Part shown: positions 8,400 to 20,773 of the stretch, one piece after another | How positions within the stretch are numbered: the first letter of the stretch is position 1 | Layout of the letters: the number at the start of each line of letters is the position of its first letter | Assembly (NCBI GenBank): GCA_964017195.1 | Contig: OZ024898.1 | Location: 10,563,130 to 10,627,129 of the forward strand | DNA: 64,000 nt | Origin: Siderastrea radians | Lineage: Eukaryota > Cnidaria > Anthozoa > Scleractinia > Rhizangiidae | Direction: 5' to 3' | Translations under genes and position numbers: made by a program | Notes under the pieces: model-generated | What the model saw: only the letters and a program-made list of their open reading frames with translations | What the model was told of the DNA's origin: nothing | Databases searched by the model: none

Positions 8400-11300
8400 C
8401 AAAAAAGAAAAACGTGTTATCACCAACGACCTGTGCAGTGCTGAATTTGAAAAGTCGGTAATGTATTTCGTGGATTTCTACGACCATCTTAAGGTGGAAT
8501 GGTACGCTGAAAGATGAATTTTTTTAGAAGAATCTTGTGGGAAACTTATACCATCACTTTATAGGGCTTCACGCCGTAACATCTATAGGAGTCTTTTCAG
8601 GTCACATGTCACAATAGTTAATGATTAACTAGCGTCTTAAGTTAAAAAAACTGATGTTCACGGTAACAACGATAACTCACTAATGCACGGTTGAAAAAGT
8701 ATCAAACCAACTCTAACATGTACATAAATGTCATGACTGTGCATTGAACCTCAAAAATTAGCCAGTTTTCCTTCGTTCGATTTTTAATTTTTTTTCTTAG
8801 AACTTCAGCTAACAGGAAATAATTATTAGACAAAGAGTCAATTAATGAGACGTGTTTCAAACCTATATACTCTTTTTTAGGTTCATTGCACGGAAAAAAC
8901 AATACTGAAAACTTCAAAACAATAGGTTAAAATGCAAAGGAGATATCTTTGTTAAGAGTTCCTTTATTCCAGAAAATTCTGTTATTCGAGAAAAACGGTC
9001 TTAAAGATAAAGGAATGAATTCTCGACAGTAATTTGTCGCTTATTGCCCTAAAACTATTGTCAAATGAAATTTCTCAATAAGTTGAATTACTTTCCTGTT
9101 CACAAAAACATGTTTTCTGTAAGAACTAGAAATTGTTTTGCCAATGAAAACGAAGACACCAAAAATCGCTCCTCTTCTCAGGCAGGTGTTTCTCTAAAAT
9201 AACACTGACGTCGGTTTGTGCAGGGAAGCAGGGGGGGAGGGTTCCTTTTAGAACGTCATTTTTTCGCATTTAATAAATGTAAAACAATGGTTGCTATGGC
9301 CGTTGCTATGGAAAAATCCGTACTGCTGTTCAGATTTCATCAATTTCATCGAATTAATGCTGGAAATCAAGTAAAATAATTTCACGGTAGTATTTACAAT
9401 TGAATAAAGGCTACAATTTTGCGGTTTACAAAATATGACTTTTGCAACCTAAACTTTGATTTCTAGGGGTACATACCACCTAAAGCACCAAAATGGGTGT
9501 GGCAGTTGCCAGTTTTTTATGCTCCTTCCTTGTGGACACCTGTGGGGGGAGAGGTAGGCTAATGTGGGCGGGCTTGGGGACATCTGTTGGGGGAGGAGTG
9601 GGCTAATAAAGCGGGCTTGGGGTCATCTCTCGGGGATAGGGGTAGGCTTATTTGGGGGGGGGGACATATAACATATCTTCTGGTCTTGCTGTTAATATTT
9701 GTTTACGTGCTTTGTTCGTTTGATATAACAGAACTCTAGTGTGATCCTATATGACAATATGGCTGATTCATTTAGAAAGAATATTCCTCGCTGTCTAGTT
9801 TGTTTTAATGTGGGCAGGCTTGACCAAACTACAATAGAACAACAATGCTATTTGAGAGCTTTGTAAGGTTTCTGTGGCTGTTTTTATTTTTTTCAGTACT
9901 GGGATTAACGCTCGTTTCTCGTTCCTTTTATTAGATGACTTTAGCGATCGAATAACTAAGTCACGGGAAAACTGAGAGAGGGGCAATCGAAAATTTAACA
10001 AAGCAAAGCAACAATTACACAAACGAAAGCCATTCTCTCCTGAAAGCTAATGATGGTATATGCGAACGCAAAATCGAGGGAGCACGTTGGAGTGCATGCT
10101 AATAGAAAGCAAAGGCACAAGTTATGCGAAAACCACAATATATCAGAGTGGACTGCAAGCTGTTCTTAGTCTTCTCCCTCAACATGAGTGGGAGAAGAAA
10201 TGAAGCAATTACTCCGACTACTCCGCCATGCAGTGTAAGTGAAAAATACGCCAGCCACTTTACTTTGCGTGCGCTGCCAACTTCACAGGCTACGAAAGAA
10301 AACTCATTTACTTCCCTTCGTCTGTTCATTCAATTTGGAAGAAAAGACGTAGAATTCAGATGAGATGTCATTCCATTGTTCGAACTGCAGACGCCAAAAG
10401 AAGACGCCAATCGAATGACTATCGATCGACCTATTGTGCGGCGAAATAATTTCAAAAGAACGCGCTCTTTGCGAAAGTACTGTTTGATAGTCCATTAAAA
10501 CTGAACATTATGAAAGCCTATGCATTTCAAAACGTCGCAAATGAATAATTTTAGCGCCCATTGCGCGCCCAAACTTAATTATAAATGGTCCGAATAAAAA
10601 CAGAACGATTTTTAGCATTTTGATCAAATCACTTATGTGTGTATGTTCATTTTGACACCGGCTTGTTACCCCAGCTGGAATTAGAGCGAGAGCTTTTCTC
10701 AGCTGGTCTTTCGTTTCAAGTATTGAACAATCATCAATTATTTTTTCCAGGAAAAGGCATGACGAGCCCCTAAAAAGTCAGCGGGTCCGACGCGATCCTC
10801 GAAAGCAAAATTAACCATCCGGGGTGCATTTTTACAAATACCGCTTTGATTAAACCCAAGAACTTGCTATGCGAGTGTTTAAGATTTGGAACTTTACGGC
10901 GATGCCCAATATTAATTTATGTCTTTATTTATAGCTAAAATTAGGCGGGTTATTTTAAAGTTCTTATGGCGGCTTCTTAAACCGTTATATTTGAGAGAAT
11001 TTGGATTCTTTCGAGAGGGCAAGCTCGAAACCCGAAGAAATTCCCAAGTAAGTCGGCATTGTTCGTGTGAGATCAAAATTCTGTCATTGGGAGTACATTA
11101 CGCCGACGTCAACTATGATTGACACCTCTCAGGACGGCAGAAACCAAGCAAGACAAAAAAAATTCGGAGCGATTTTAGAATACCCGGCCACTTATTTGCA
11201 CATCAGAATGAATTTGGGGCGCGCTGAAGTGCTTAAGAAAACGAGGGCGCCCTTTCTAAGCGCTAATTAAAAGAATTTGGGGCGCCGCCCGTACGTGCTT

Positions 11301-12190
11301 ATACTGAGAACACTAGAAACGATGTCGATGTGAACTTAAGGCCACTGAACTCAACGATGCGAAGTTTGAGGGCGGTATTGATAGTGAAAACCAAGATTAG
11401 ACAAAAAAAATTATGCAAACGAAAATTATTTCATCAGAGCTTTCACTTGCGGTATGAATTTAGGCATGCACGCTTTCTTCCTAAGTAGAACAACACTGTA
11501 ATATTCGATGTGAGTTAAAGGTGCATTCTGAGGTCACCAAATTGGTATTAAAACAGAAGGTGTATAGAAAAATTTCCCCCTAGAGTTCAAACCGCTTAGC
11601 CATGTAAAAATCTGGCGGCTTACCTTCTCTAGACTGCGACCTTGTCAGCTGCACTGAATGAGTACGTATAATTAACTGACTGGCAGAGGCTGGCAACTGA
11701 TTAAATGGCAAGTTAAACAACCATCCTGCTTTTGTGAAAAGCCCTAGTCCACTGGGAAAACGGGTTTGAATTTGAAATTTTCAAAAGGAGCTTTGAATAG
11801 AATTTTACCGATTCATTGTCGCTTTGTTCCATTCAAAATGCATTAAGGCGTCGAATGTTTATGCAAAAAGGCGAAAGTGCAATAAATCAGCCCGAGATTG
11901 GCAAATCCAACACCGAGTAAAACACTTAATATTGAACGGGAGATTGTTTTTCTTTTCTTTTTTATGTTGTTGAAATCAGTGGGCTGACCTTCTGCGATTT
12001 TTTTCAGTGTGCAACATGTACATTCAGGCCCTACGCTGGAAAATATCCACGAACTGAGCCGACCCGAGACAAATCTCAATTAGTTGAGATTGCACAAAAC
12101 ATGACGAAAAATTTCATCGGTTGGCAGTATTGTGAAACAAGTTATTGTAATTACAATCAAAGGACGATGATTACAAGATTTTCAATGGAT
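8400..12190. other. No supported gene
   Basis: The stretch upstream of the Ly6-like gene holds short overlapping open frames on both strands (for example 8702-8917, 9795-10022 and 10099-10363) without recognisable domains, splice structure or start context. A G-rich patch with repeated GGGGTAGGCTAAT-like phrases lies at 9540-9660. A noncoding first exon of the minus-strand gene may lie in the proximal part. Confidence 0.5.
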
Positions 12191-12199
12191 CGATCATCC

Positions 12200-12595
12200 T
12201 ACTACCATTTTCGTTCAACCCTGAAGCGTGACGATTTTTTCGCGTATGTTTACTTTTCAAACGTGACAGTTTCCCAGACATCAGTCTCGTCTGGCCCAAT
12301 GAAAATGCGCTGTTTTGGGCGGGAAACGAACAACGTTTGTCAAACGACAGTTGCATGTTTTGGTCACGTGGCTGGCAGGTTTTCAAGTTTTCGATTGTAC
12401 TTTTCCTCATATGATTTCTTGATCGGCTGGCAAGTTTTAGGTTTTCAGATTTTATCGAGAATAACACAGATGACTCCCGTACAGATAAAAGTAGTTTATG
12501 ACTATTATTCTGCTAAAAGAACCACGCCGTTCTTCATAACAGAGGAGTTGTTAAATTTGGACTTCCACAGCTTTAAGAGTCGACTTCTGCTGGAG
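12200..12595 (+). pseudogene. Left copy of an unrecognised ORF with its upstream region, interrupted
   Basis: This segment repeats in inverted orientation at 14630-15014. A frame starting ATG at 12470 encodes MTPVQIKVVYDYYSAKR... and matches the right copy, but lacks one codon of the EEE run and is cut at 12595 by a transposon; it resumes at 14048 and runs to about 14118. The 270 bp before the ATG are duplicated too and contain a CACGTG box and GGGCGGGAAA, which look promoter-like. The family is unknown to me. The pattern of an opening basic strand and a later DEN acidic cluster is loosely like a PB1 or ubiquitin-like fold, but this is a guess. Confidence 0.5.
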
Positions 12596-14038
12596 TTCCC
12601 TGCTAGCAGAGGCCCCTTTTCCTTTGTGTTCGCTGAGCTGACGGGCGGGACGAAAAGGGACCTCTGCCATGGGTCGAAATGAACTGTGTTGAGCATGCGC
12701 CACGGTTACTTAGCGACCAAAACGTCACGTGATGCTTTTAGCACCTGATCAGCTGACGACTCCTACCTTTCTCAACTAGCGCGCCGCGCGCCAAAAAACA
12801 GCTGCACAGTTTTGTTGTAGTGAATGGCGAGTTTACCAAAACCCTAAAAAAAGTAGACAGTTCGTCTAGAGATAATTGTTGTCTAATCTACGGTATTAAT
12901 TCCAAGTTATCTGGACAAGGAAGCTTTTTTAACATGACCACAACTCCAGGAATCAAAGAGAATTTAACCCATTGAAGGCTGCGTGTTTTATGATCGCTTC
13001 ACTAAATTAGCAGTTGGTAATAAACAACCCATGTGCATTACGAAAGGACAATTTATAGGTTCAAAAAAACAACACTCACTTGATCTAGAATAGTTAAAAT
13101 TTCTTAATTTTAAATAAATTACACCAGTTGTCAATTAAGAATTAGCCAAAAATACAATCTCAAAATCAAAATTTTGAAAATTTCCGCAAGAGATTTCTCA
13201 TGTTGTCTCCGCGTGAAATCAAATCACAACAGAGCATTTGTGTCTGTTTAGGTCAGATTACTACTTTTCGAAATTTTATAAATGCAGGTACACAGAAGAG
13301 ACAGTAAGCTTTTCTAAATAATACATTTATTAAAACACGCCTTTACTTGTTTCTGAAGACCAAACGCCTACAATTCTTTCTTCGAGGGAAGCTACGCGCA
13401 AGCGATTTCGCTCGATGTGCAAGTTATTTTGAAGAGCATTTGGTGATGCGAACTGTGCTCGTTTTTCAAAACTTAAACGAAAACTGTAAGGAATACGAAG
13501 AATCCCTCAATTAAAAAGCGATTTCGATACAAATTTACAATCAAATGTGTAATTTACTCTACCGTAGACTCGTAGAAGTGCTGGTGCATTTCACAGAAAG
13601 TACGCAGCTCGAAAAATCTTTGGAGGTGGAAGGTTGTCCTTCGCCTTGACAGATGTTTTCTTCGCTCTAAATTCCATTCCTTGAGTGTTTCTTAGAGCTT
13701 CTTCTTTCGATTGTTTATCTTTCCTTGGTCATGTTAACAAAAACGAGAGAAAGTAAACGTTGTAACTCTTCACGAGTTTACTTCTCTTTCCAGGACGGCG
13801 AGTTATTATGCGGGCTCACTAAATGACAGCGGAATAACTGTAAAGGAATGCGCGAGATACGGTGGGCTCAAGTCACGGTCAGCAAACAATACAGAGAGCA
13901 TGCGTTTCGGAAACCGCCGTCCACGACCATGGACGGCGGTTGGATCAAAGGGAGTTTCGACCCATGGCAGAGGTCCCTTTTCGTCCCGTCCGTCAGCTCT
14001 ACGAATACAAAGGAAAAGGGGCCTCTGCTAGCAGGGAA
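12596..14038. mobile_element. Mutator-like element with 9-bp target duplication
   Basis: The ends are inverted repeats of about 85 bp starting TTCCCTGCTAGCAG (12596-12680 against 13955-14038). The flanks are a 9-bp direct repeat, CTGCTGGAG, at 12587-12595 and 14039-14047. The uninterrupted paralogous copy on the other strand near 14610-14630 has a single CTGCTGGAG continuing into GTTCCGCAC, which confirms the insertion. Long terminal repeats plus 9-bp duplications are typical of the Mutator superfamily. The ~1.27-kb interior has no long frame, so it is non-autonomous. A small perfect palindrome (CCGCCGTCCA... with its mirror, about 13913-13938) lies just inside the right end. Confidence 0.8.
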
Positions 14039-14047
14039 CTGCTGGAG

Positions 14048-14118
14048 GTTCCGCACATAGCAAAATCAACATCAGCAAAGGCGCTTCGATTGACCATAAG
14101 CGACGAGAACCTGGAGGC
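14048..14118 (+). pseudogene. Continuation of the left ORF copy after the insertion
   Basis: This segment begins GTTCCGCACATAGC and continues the left copy interrupted at 12595; it matches the minus-strand right copy (about 14555-14625). Near 14118 it runs into sequence belonging to the opposite-strand copy, so the two copies are tail to tail. Confidence 0.6.
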
Positions 14119-14119
14119 T

Positions 14120-14747
14120 GACTACGATTTCGCTCTCCTTTTCCTTCAGCCGATCGATGTAGTGCTGCTTTGAAAGGAATTCTTCCTCTGCTTTACTCAC
14201 GTATCTCTGAAGAGGTGTTTGATGTTTATTGTGGTCTTGTGCTTTATTGGGGGGGGGGGGGCGCCATTCGAACACTTCGTCTAGCCCTTCGAGAGACTGA
14301 TTGAGCTCAGTTTCTTGCTTCAAATCATGAGATCTTCGGGCTTCCGATGCATATTCTAGTGAACCTTGTTTTTATCGCTTGTCCGCCCATGTTTGTTTTC
14401 TGAGCAGTGAACTCCCTCGATGCAGAACGGGCTGTCGAGTCAACTGACACCGAGGGGCTCTCGAACGAAAATGCTTGTACCGTAATGTTTTTCTGTTTAG
14501 CTATGATTTCCTTGATTTGGAAGCTGAAGTATATAGGAGATAGATCAACCTCCAGGTTCTCGTCGCTCATGGTCAATCGAAGCGCATTTGCTGATGTTGA
14601 TTTTGCTATGTGCGGAACCTCCAGCAGAACTCGACTCTTAAAGCTGTGGAAGTCCAAATTTAACAACTCCTCCTCTGTTATGAAGAACGGCGTGGTTCTT
14701 TTAGCAGAATAATAGTCATAAACTACTTTTATCTGTACGGGAGCCAT
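14120..14747 (-). CDS. Right copy of the unrecognised ORF
   Basis: The minus-strand frame starts at ATG 14747-14745 (MAPVQIKVVYDYYSAKR...) and stays open to 14325, ~140 residues. A second frame of protein-like composition follows from about 14323 to 14120 (DLKQETELNQSLEGLDEVFEW, then QRYVSKAEEEFLSKQHYIDR), with a run of twelve C between. A frameshift or intron between the two parts would join them. Later residues have charged, possibly coiled-coil character. I do not recognise the family; a PB1-like or ubiquitin-like N-terminal fold is only a guess. The exon and ~270 bp of upstream sequence are the intact member of the inverted pair. It may be a fragment of a mobile element rather than a host gene. 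Confidence 0.4.
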
Positions 14748-15743
14748 CTCTGTTATTCTCGACAAAATCTGAAAACCTAAAACTTGCCAGCCGATCAAGA
14801 GATTACATGAGGAAAAGTACAATCGAAAACTTGAAAACCTGCCAGCCACGTGAACAAAACATGCAACTGTCGTTTGACAAACGTTGTTCGTTTCCCGCCC
14901 AAAACAGCGCATTTTCATTGGGCCAGACGAGACTGATGTCTGGGAAACTGTCACGTTTGAAAAGTAAACATACGCGAAAAAATCGTCACGCTTCAGGGTT
15001 GAACGAAAATGGTAGTACAAGCCACCACTTCACAAAATTAAAAATGTATATATTAATAGTATTAATAATAGCTTTAAGATGAAGAAACACATCTTCTCAA
15101 TCACCAGCCTGAAAAGCGTTTAGTGATTTTGAGTGACGGTAATGTATTACCGGCTCTACGGGGAGCCTTTTCAGTTTTCTGCTACGAGATTCGACCTGCA
15201 ATAAAAAAAAATTCAGAGAAAAAGAGAGCTTGCGATTTACTATGACGATGACTTCGGCTCAGGACGTCGAAACGACTCAGGCAATGGTGTCACCAAAATT
15301 CAGTCCTTCTCAGGCCTGCACCCAGCCGCACGGTCATTCTTCACCAATGTATGGCATGACTCCTGGGGCGCTTTTCCGGGAAGCCCCGAAAAGCCAATCG
15401 TAAAAATATGAATCACTCATTCCACAAAGTTCTGAATTTAGCTTGTCTTTAAGATAAGAAATGTTTAACTCATAGCAAAGTTTCATGCTCAGAAAAGTCT
15501 TTGTTTTCACGAAACACGGTGAATTATTGTGATTATTGTGCCTGAAAAGTTTCGGGGCTTTTGAGAAACGCACCCCTGGGGGGAAGGGGGGTGGGGGGGA
15601 GGGGGGGCAAGTCGCGATTGGTTTGAGGTTTACTTCAGATTGGTCGAGAAAGTGGGGCGAGATTTTTTAACCAATCACAGAGCGAAATCAAGCAAAACTA
15701 AAGCAAAACACGAGTTACTTTCGACACTCAATTGAAAACCGCT

Positions 15744-15806
15744 TTATTTAACAATAGGTCCTTTGCATAACTGTGTCACGTGACCTTGTCAATCATAATT
15801 GGTAAT
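15744..15806. repeat. Dispersed repeat also at 23293-23356 (inverted)
   Basis: The reverse complement of this stretch, with TGATTGACAAGGTCACGTGA at its core, is nearly identical to 23293-23356. It contains a CACGTG box. Probably a fragment of a short interspersed or foldback element. Confidence 0.7.
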
Positions 15807-15870
15807 AGTACGAAATAGGGCAAGAACGTCATGCTATATACACCAACTGATTAACGCACCTACCTCCACT

Positions 15871-15977
15871 AACACACACTTTCCTTCACTTGTACTCACT
15901 TTCCTTCATTTGTACTCACTTTCCTTCACTTCTACTCACTTCCCTTCACTTGTACTCACTTACCTTCACCTTTGTGC
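15871..15977. repeat. 20-bp tandem repeat, about five units
   Basis: Successive units close to ACTCACTTTCCTTCACTTGT, with single-base variants, run from 15871 to 15977. No coding role is evident; frames through it are accidental. Confidence 0.8.
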
Positions 15978-16281
15978 CTTGTATGTGGGCTAGCATGACG
16001 TTCTTGCCCTATATGTGGGCTACCATGACGTTCTGGCCCGAAATAGATATCAGACATGGAAAGAGCTTGATGAAATTAGTAAGATTTTCAATTTTGAGGT
16101 CACTGACGTTAAATTGAAAAAAAGCCGCTGGATGGCAAGCTTTGCCACCCAGCATACAAATCTTTTATAATTTTCAGACTTTCAAACTGTCCTAAAATCT
16201 TGCACTTATATTAAATGTTACTGACCTCAAACTTGGAAATCCTACAAATTTCATGACGCCCTTTCCATTTCAGCGAGCAGG

Positions 16282-16527
16282 CCTGCACCGATCCAAAGCG
16301 GCTCTGTGACTGGCTAGTTAGCGAGAACAATAGAATATTTTTCCACGAAATAATGTGGTACATGTGTCGTTGATTATTTCACATTGGCTTTGAAGTCGAC
16401 TTCTTCGTTTTATTAGTAAACGAACTATTAGGTCCCCTTTCTTCATCTATCACATCATTTCGTGCAAAGTATCCTAGTGTTCTCGCTAACAAGCCAGTCA
16501 AAGTGCCGCTTTCGATCGGTGCAGGGA
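16282..16527. mobile_element. MITE-like element with 48-bp inverted termini
   Basis: The left arm (about 16282-16329, starting CCTGCACCGATCCAAAGCGG) and right arm (about 16479-16527) are complementary over ~48 bp with about four mismatches, around 150 bp of unique sequence. A related terminus is seen near 23240-23275 (GCGGCTTTGGAACGGTGCAGG). No clear target duplication; no coding capacity. Confidence 0.65.
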
Positions 16528-16604
16528 GACCTGTTCCTTAAGAACGAGAAGACCTCAAGCCACAACAAAGGATCTTGTCAGTTAAACCTCTGGGTTCGAC
16601 CGGC

Positions 16605-18871
16605 TGTACCGAGTGTACCAAGTGTACCGGCTATATCGAGTGTACCGAGTGTACCCGCTGTACTGAATGTACCGAGTGTACCGGCTGTACCGGCTGTACT
16701 GGCTGTACCGAGTGTACCGAGTGTTCTGAGTGTACCGGCTGTACCGAGTGTACCGAGTGTACCGGCTGTACCGAGTGTACCGGCTGTACCGAGTGTACCG
16801 AGTGTACCGGCTGTACCGAGTGCACCGAGTGTACCGGCTGTACCGAGTGTACCGAGTGTACCGAGTGTACCGAGTGTACCGGCTGTACCGAGTGTACCGA
16901 GTGTACCGAGTGTACCGAGTGTACCGAGTGTACCGAGTGTACCGAGTGTACCGAGTGTACCGAGTGTACCGAGTGTACCGAGTGTACCGAGTGTACCGAG
17001 TGTACCGAGTGTACCGGCTGTACCGAGTGTACCGAGTGTACCGGCTGTACCGAGTGTACCGAGTGTACCGAGTGTACCGGCTGTACCGAGTGTACCGAGT
17101 GTACCGAGTGTACTGAGTGTACCGAGTGTACCGAGTGTACCGGCTGTACCGAGTGTACCGAGTGTACCGGCTGTACCGAGTGTACCGAGTGTACCGAGTG
17201 TACTGAGTGTACCGAGTGTACCGAGTGTACCGGCTGTACCGAGTGTACCGAGTGTACCGAGTGTACCGGCTGTACCGAGTGTACCGAGTGTACCGAGTGT
17301 ACCGAGTGTACCGAGTGTACCGGCTGTACCGAGTGTACCGAGTGTACCGAGTGTACTGAGTGTACCGAGTGTACCGAGTGTACCGAGTGTACCGAGTGTA
17401 CCGAGTGTACTGAGTGTAACGAGTGTACTGAGTGTACCGAGTGTACCGAGTGTACCGAGTGTACCGAGTGTACCGAGTGTACCGAGTGTACCGAGTGTAC
17501 TGAGTGTACTGAGTGTACCGAGTGTACCGAGTGTACCGAGTGTACCGAGTGTACCGAGTGTACCGAGTGTACCGAGTGTACCGAGTGTACTGAGTGTACC
17601 GAGTGTACCGGGTGTACCGAGTGTACCGGCTGTACCGAGTGTACCGAGTGTACTGAGTGTACCGAGTGTACCGAGTGTACCGGGTGTACCGAGTGTACCG
17701 AGTGTACCGAGTGTACCGGCTGTACCGAGTGTACCGAGTGTACCGAGTGTACCGAGTGTACCGAGTGTACCGAGTGTACCGAGTGTACCGAGTGTACCGA
17801 GTGTACTGAGTGTACCCGCCGGCTGTACCGAGTGTACCGAGTGTACCGAGTGTACCGGTTGTACCGAGTGTACCGGCTGTACCGAGTGTACCGAGTGTAC
17901 CGGTTGTACCGAGTGTACCGGCTGTACCGAGTGTACTGAGTGTACCGAGCTGTACCCAGTGTACCGAGTGTACCGGCTGTACCGAGTGTACCGAGTGTAC
18001 CGAGTGTACCGAGTGTACCGAGTGTACCGGCTGTACCGAGTGTACCGCGTGTACCGGCTGTACCGAGTGTACCGAGTGTACCGAGTGTACTGAGTGTACC
18101 GAGTGTACCGAGTGTACCGGCTGTACCGAGTGTACCGAGTGTACCGGTTGTACCGAGTGTACCGGCTGTACCGAGTGTACTGAGTGTACCGAGCTGTACC
18201 CAGTGTACCGAGTGTACCGGCTGTACCGAGTGTACCGAGTGTACCGAGTGTACCGAGTGTACCGGCTGTACCGAGTGTACCGAGTGTACCGGCTGTACCG
18301 AGTGTACCGAGTGTACCGAGTGTACTGAGTGTACCGAGTGTACCGAGTGTACCGGCTGTACCGAGTGTACCGAGTGTACCGGCTGTACCGAGTGTACCGA
18401 GTGTACCGAGTGTACTGAGTGTACCGAGTGTACCGAGTGTACCGGCTGTACCGAGTGTACCGAGTGTACCGAGTGTACCGAGTGTACCGAGTGTACCGAG
18501 TGTACCGAGTGTACTGAGTGTACCGAGTGTACCGAGTGTACCGGCTGTACCGAGTGTACCGAGTGTACCGAGTGTACCGAGTGTACCGAGTGTACCGAGT
18601 GTACCGAGTGTACCGAGTGTACCGAGTGTACTGAGTGTACCCGCCGGCTGTACCGAGTGTACCGAGTGTACCGAGTGTACCGGTTGTACCGAGTGTACCG
18701 GCTGTACCGAGTGTACCGAGTGTACCGGTTGTACCGAGTGTACCGGCTGTACCGAGTGTACTGAGTGTACCGAGCTGTACCCAGTGTACCGAGTGTACCG
18801 GCTGTACCGAGTGTACCGAGTGTACCGAGTGTACCGAGTGTACCGGCTGTACCGAGTGTACCGCGTGTACC
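16605..18871. repeat. 9-bp minisatellite, roughly 250 units
   Basis: The unit is GTACCGAGT with a common variant GTACCGGCT and rarer GTACTGAGT, GTACCGGGT and GTACCGGTT. The unit contains no stop in any of the six frames, so very long artificial frames cross it (VPS, YRV and TEC repeats on plus; TRY, LGT and SVH repeats on minus). A higher-order period is visible: the rare junction GTACCCGCC recurs at 17812 and 18637, 825 bp apart, and the frame-shifting variant GAGCTGTACCC recurs at 17947, 18191 and 18772, where 17947 and 18772 are again 825 bp apart. There is no start context, splice structure or codon bias, so I annotate it as noncoding satellite DNA. Confidence 0.95.
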
Positions 18872-19032
18872 GGTTTTTTAATAGACAGTAAAGGGGAATT
18901 TCTTTCCATCGTTTGAAAATTTTTATGGAAAAGAATTGCCTAAGTGATACCCTGGAATAGCCACAAACTCAATAATTGTTCACAAATGTAATTAAATCTT
19001 CAAATGTAAGAACGACTGACCACAAGTTTAAT

Positions 19033-19880
19033 ACACCTTTTGCTGTTCATTACCAAGAAATACGCATACATTTGCGCCAAAAAATTAAACAATGACGCCC
19101 AGATACATTCATTTTCTTCAACAAGCATTCATTAACGAGAATGTGATATACATTATACGAAATTTACATAACCACCAACATTCATTAGCGCTAATCGACA
19201 AACATTTGGGTTTCTTTGCCAATCATACGCAGAAAACATTTACTTCATTTATGCCGCGTAAAATAATATCATTATCAGCAATCGTAAGTGCGTGAATAAA
19301 CAATCATCTCAAAAGTAGATCATGTTCAATAAGACTTTTATTACAAAGAATAACATTCAATAACGTTTCCATACAACGATTAACGCGAATCAGATATTCA
19401 GAAAGGGGCTGTATGGTGGTAACTTCTTCAGCTCTGTGTTAGGCCCAGGGTTCTCCGGGTTCCGATGAGCTGGCGCTACGTCATAAGTGAAAATCACTTG
19501 ATCGTTTGGGTTGACGTTGAGTCGTGCATCTCAAAGGAAGTCGTTGAACCGTTCCGCATTCATCCCCCCCCCCTCCCCCATAATGGCAGTGTGGTGCCCC
19601 AGCCAGAACTGCAAAATCATTTTTTTTAAGTAGTTTTTTTTAAACACATGTGATAAGCGCGCAATTGTTTGTAAAATCGCACTATTCGTTGTTAAATTCG
19701 CAATTCGCAATTCACAAATTAAATTTGTGATTATGTAAATTTCGCATAATGAATATCACATTCTCGTTAATGAATGTTTGTTGACGAAAATGAATGTATC
19801 TGCGCGTTATTGATTAAATGTTTGGCGCAAATGTATGCGTATTTCTTGGTAATGAACAGCAAAAGGTGTAAAGCCCTCAA
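19033..19880. mobile_element. Long inverted-repeat element
   Basis: The sequence 19033-19170 is repeated inverted at about 19730-19868 with roughly 85-90 per cent identity; shared phrases include CACCTTTTGCTGTTCATTAC and CATTAACGAGAATGTGATAT. The interior (19180-19700) is noncoding. This fits a foldback or non-autonomous DNA transposon; ends and target duplication are not resolved. Confidence 0.65.
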
Positions 19881-20610
19881 ATGTAATAAGGATTGATCAC
19901 AATAAATCCGGTGCGAGACCATTAAGCGCTTTTTATGTTGTAACCTAAATTTTGAAGTCAATGCGATATCTGATGGGGAGTGAATGCAGATCAGAAAAAA
20001 GAGGAGTGTGCTGCTTAAACTTTCTACTATAGCGTAGTGAGTTGCGGCTACAGTAAATGATGGCGTGTACCAAGGTCTTGTTTTCCTTTCTTACCGTACC
20101 CAAATTGTGAATTAGCCTATCAGAAGCCTTGTTTACTGTCATGATTTTCTACCATATCAAGTCACTGACCTGATATCCTACGATATCATGGACAGTTTCT
20201 ATAAAAACTCGCACTTTTTTTGCAGACGTTAGAGATGAAAATTACAACAGAAGTACAACGAAACGCAAAACTATTACATTTATTAAACGAGAAAGATATT
20301 ATATTAACAGATAACAAAATACAATTTCGCCCCAAAACTGGTACGTGGGCGCTCGCTTGTACGTTTACGGACAGCGCTGAAACTTTTTTTGTTTCAAAAT
20401 AGAGCATTTCTCTCTTAATTTGGTCTTCCAAGATTACGAAAATCAAACTCCAAACAAAAGAATTAAAAAAATAACAGATGGGGAGTTAGAGAAGAGTATT
20501 GACGCACTATTCCGCTCGCGGTTCACACGCCATATGACTAGAACGCCTGACTGGTGACGGTAACTGAAAAAACAATGCCGGGTTTTAGCACGAATTTGGG
20601 TATACGGTAA

Positions 20611-20773
20611 ATACCTAATCGTACCTTTTTGGTACGCTTCGGCAGCATATCAGGCTCGTTTGGTCTCGCCATGGGTATTTTGGCTCGACTACGTCTCGTC
20701 GAAATACGAACCGTGACTCAACCAAACTCGCCTGATATGCCGCCCAAGCGTACCAAAAAGGTACATTAGGTAT
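20611..20773. repeat. Hairpin with ~54-bp arms
   Basis: The left arm 20611-20664 (ATACCTAATCGTACCTTTTT onward) pairs with 20721-20773 with a few mismatches and one indel, around a 56-bp loop. TACC/GGTA motifs are repeated inside each arm (GTACCTTTTTGGTAC is itself palindromic). Noncoding; probably a small foldback element. Confidence 0.75.

Noticed and set aside
10099..10495. Overlapping protein-like frames on both strands
   Set aside because: Equal plausibility on opposite strands, no domain and no splice sites; probably open by chance.
16605..18871. CRISPR-like array
   Set aside because: Units are 9 bp without spacers in an animal genome.
16462..18916. Very long repetitive reading frames (up to 775 residues) on both strands as structural proteins
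   Set aside because: They arise because a 9-bp unit without stops was amplified. All six frames are open, there is no start or splice context, and unit variants shift frame.
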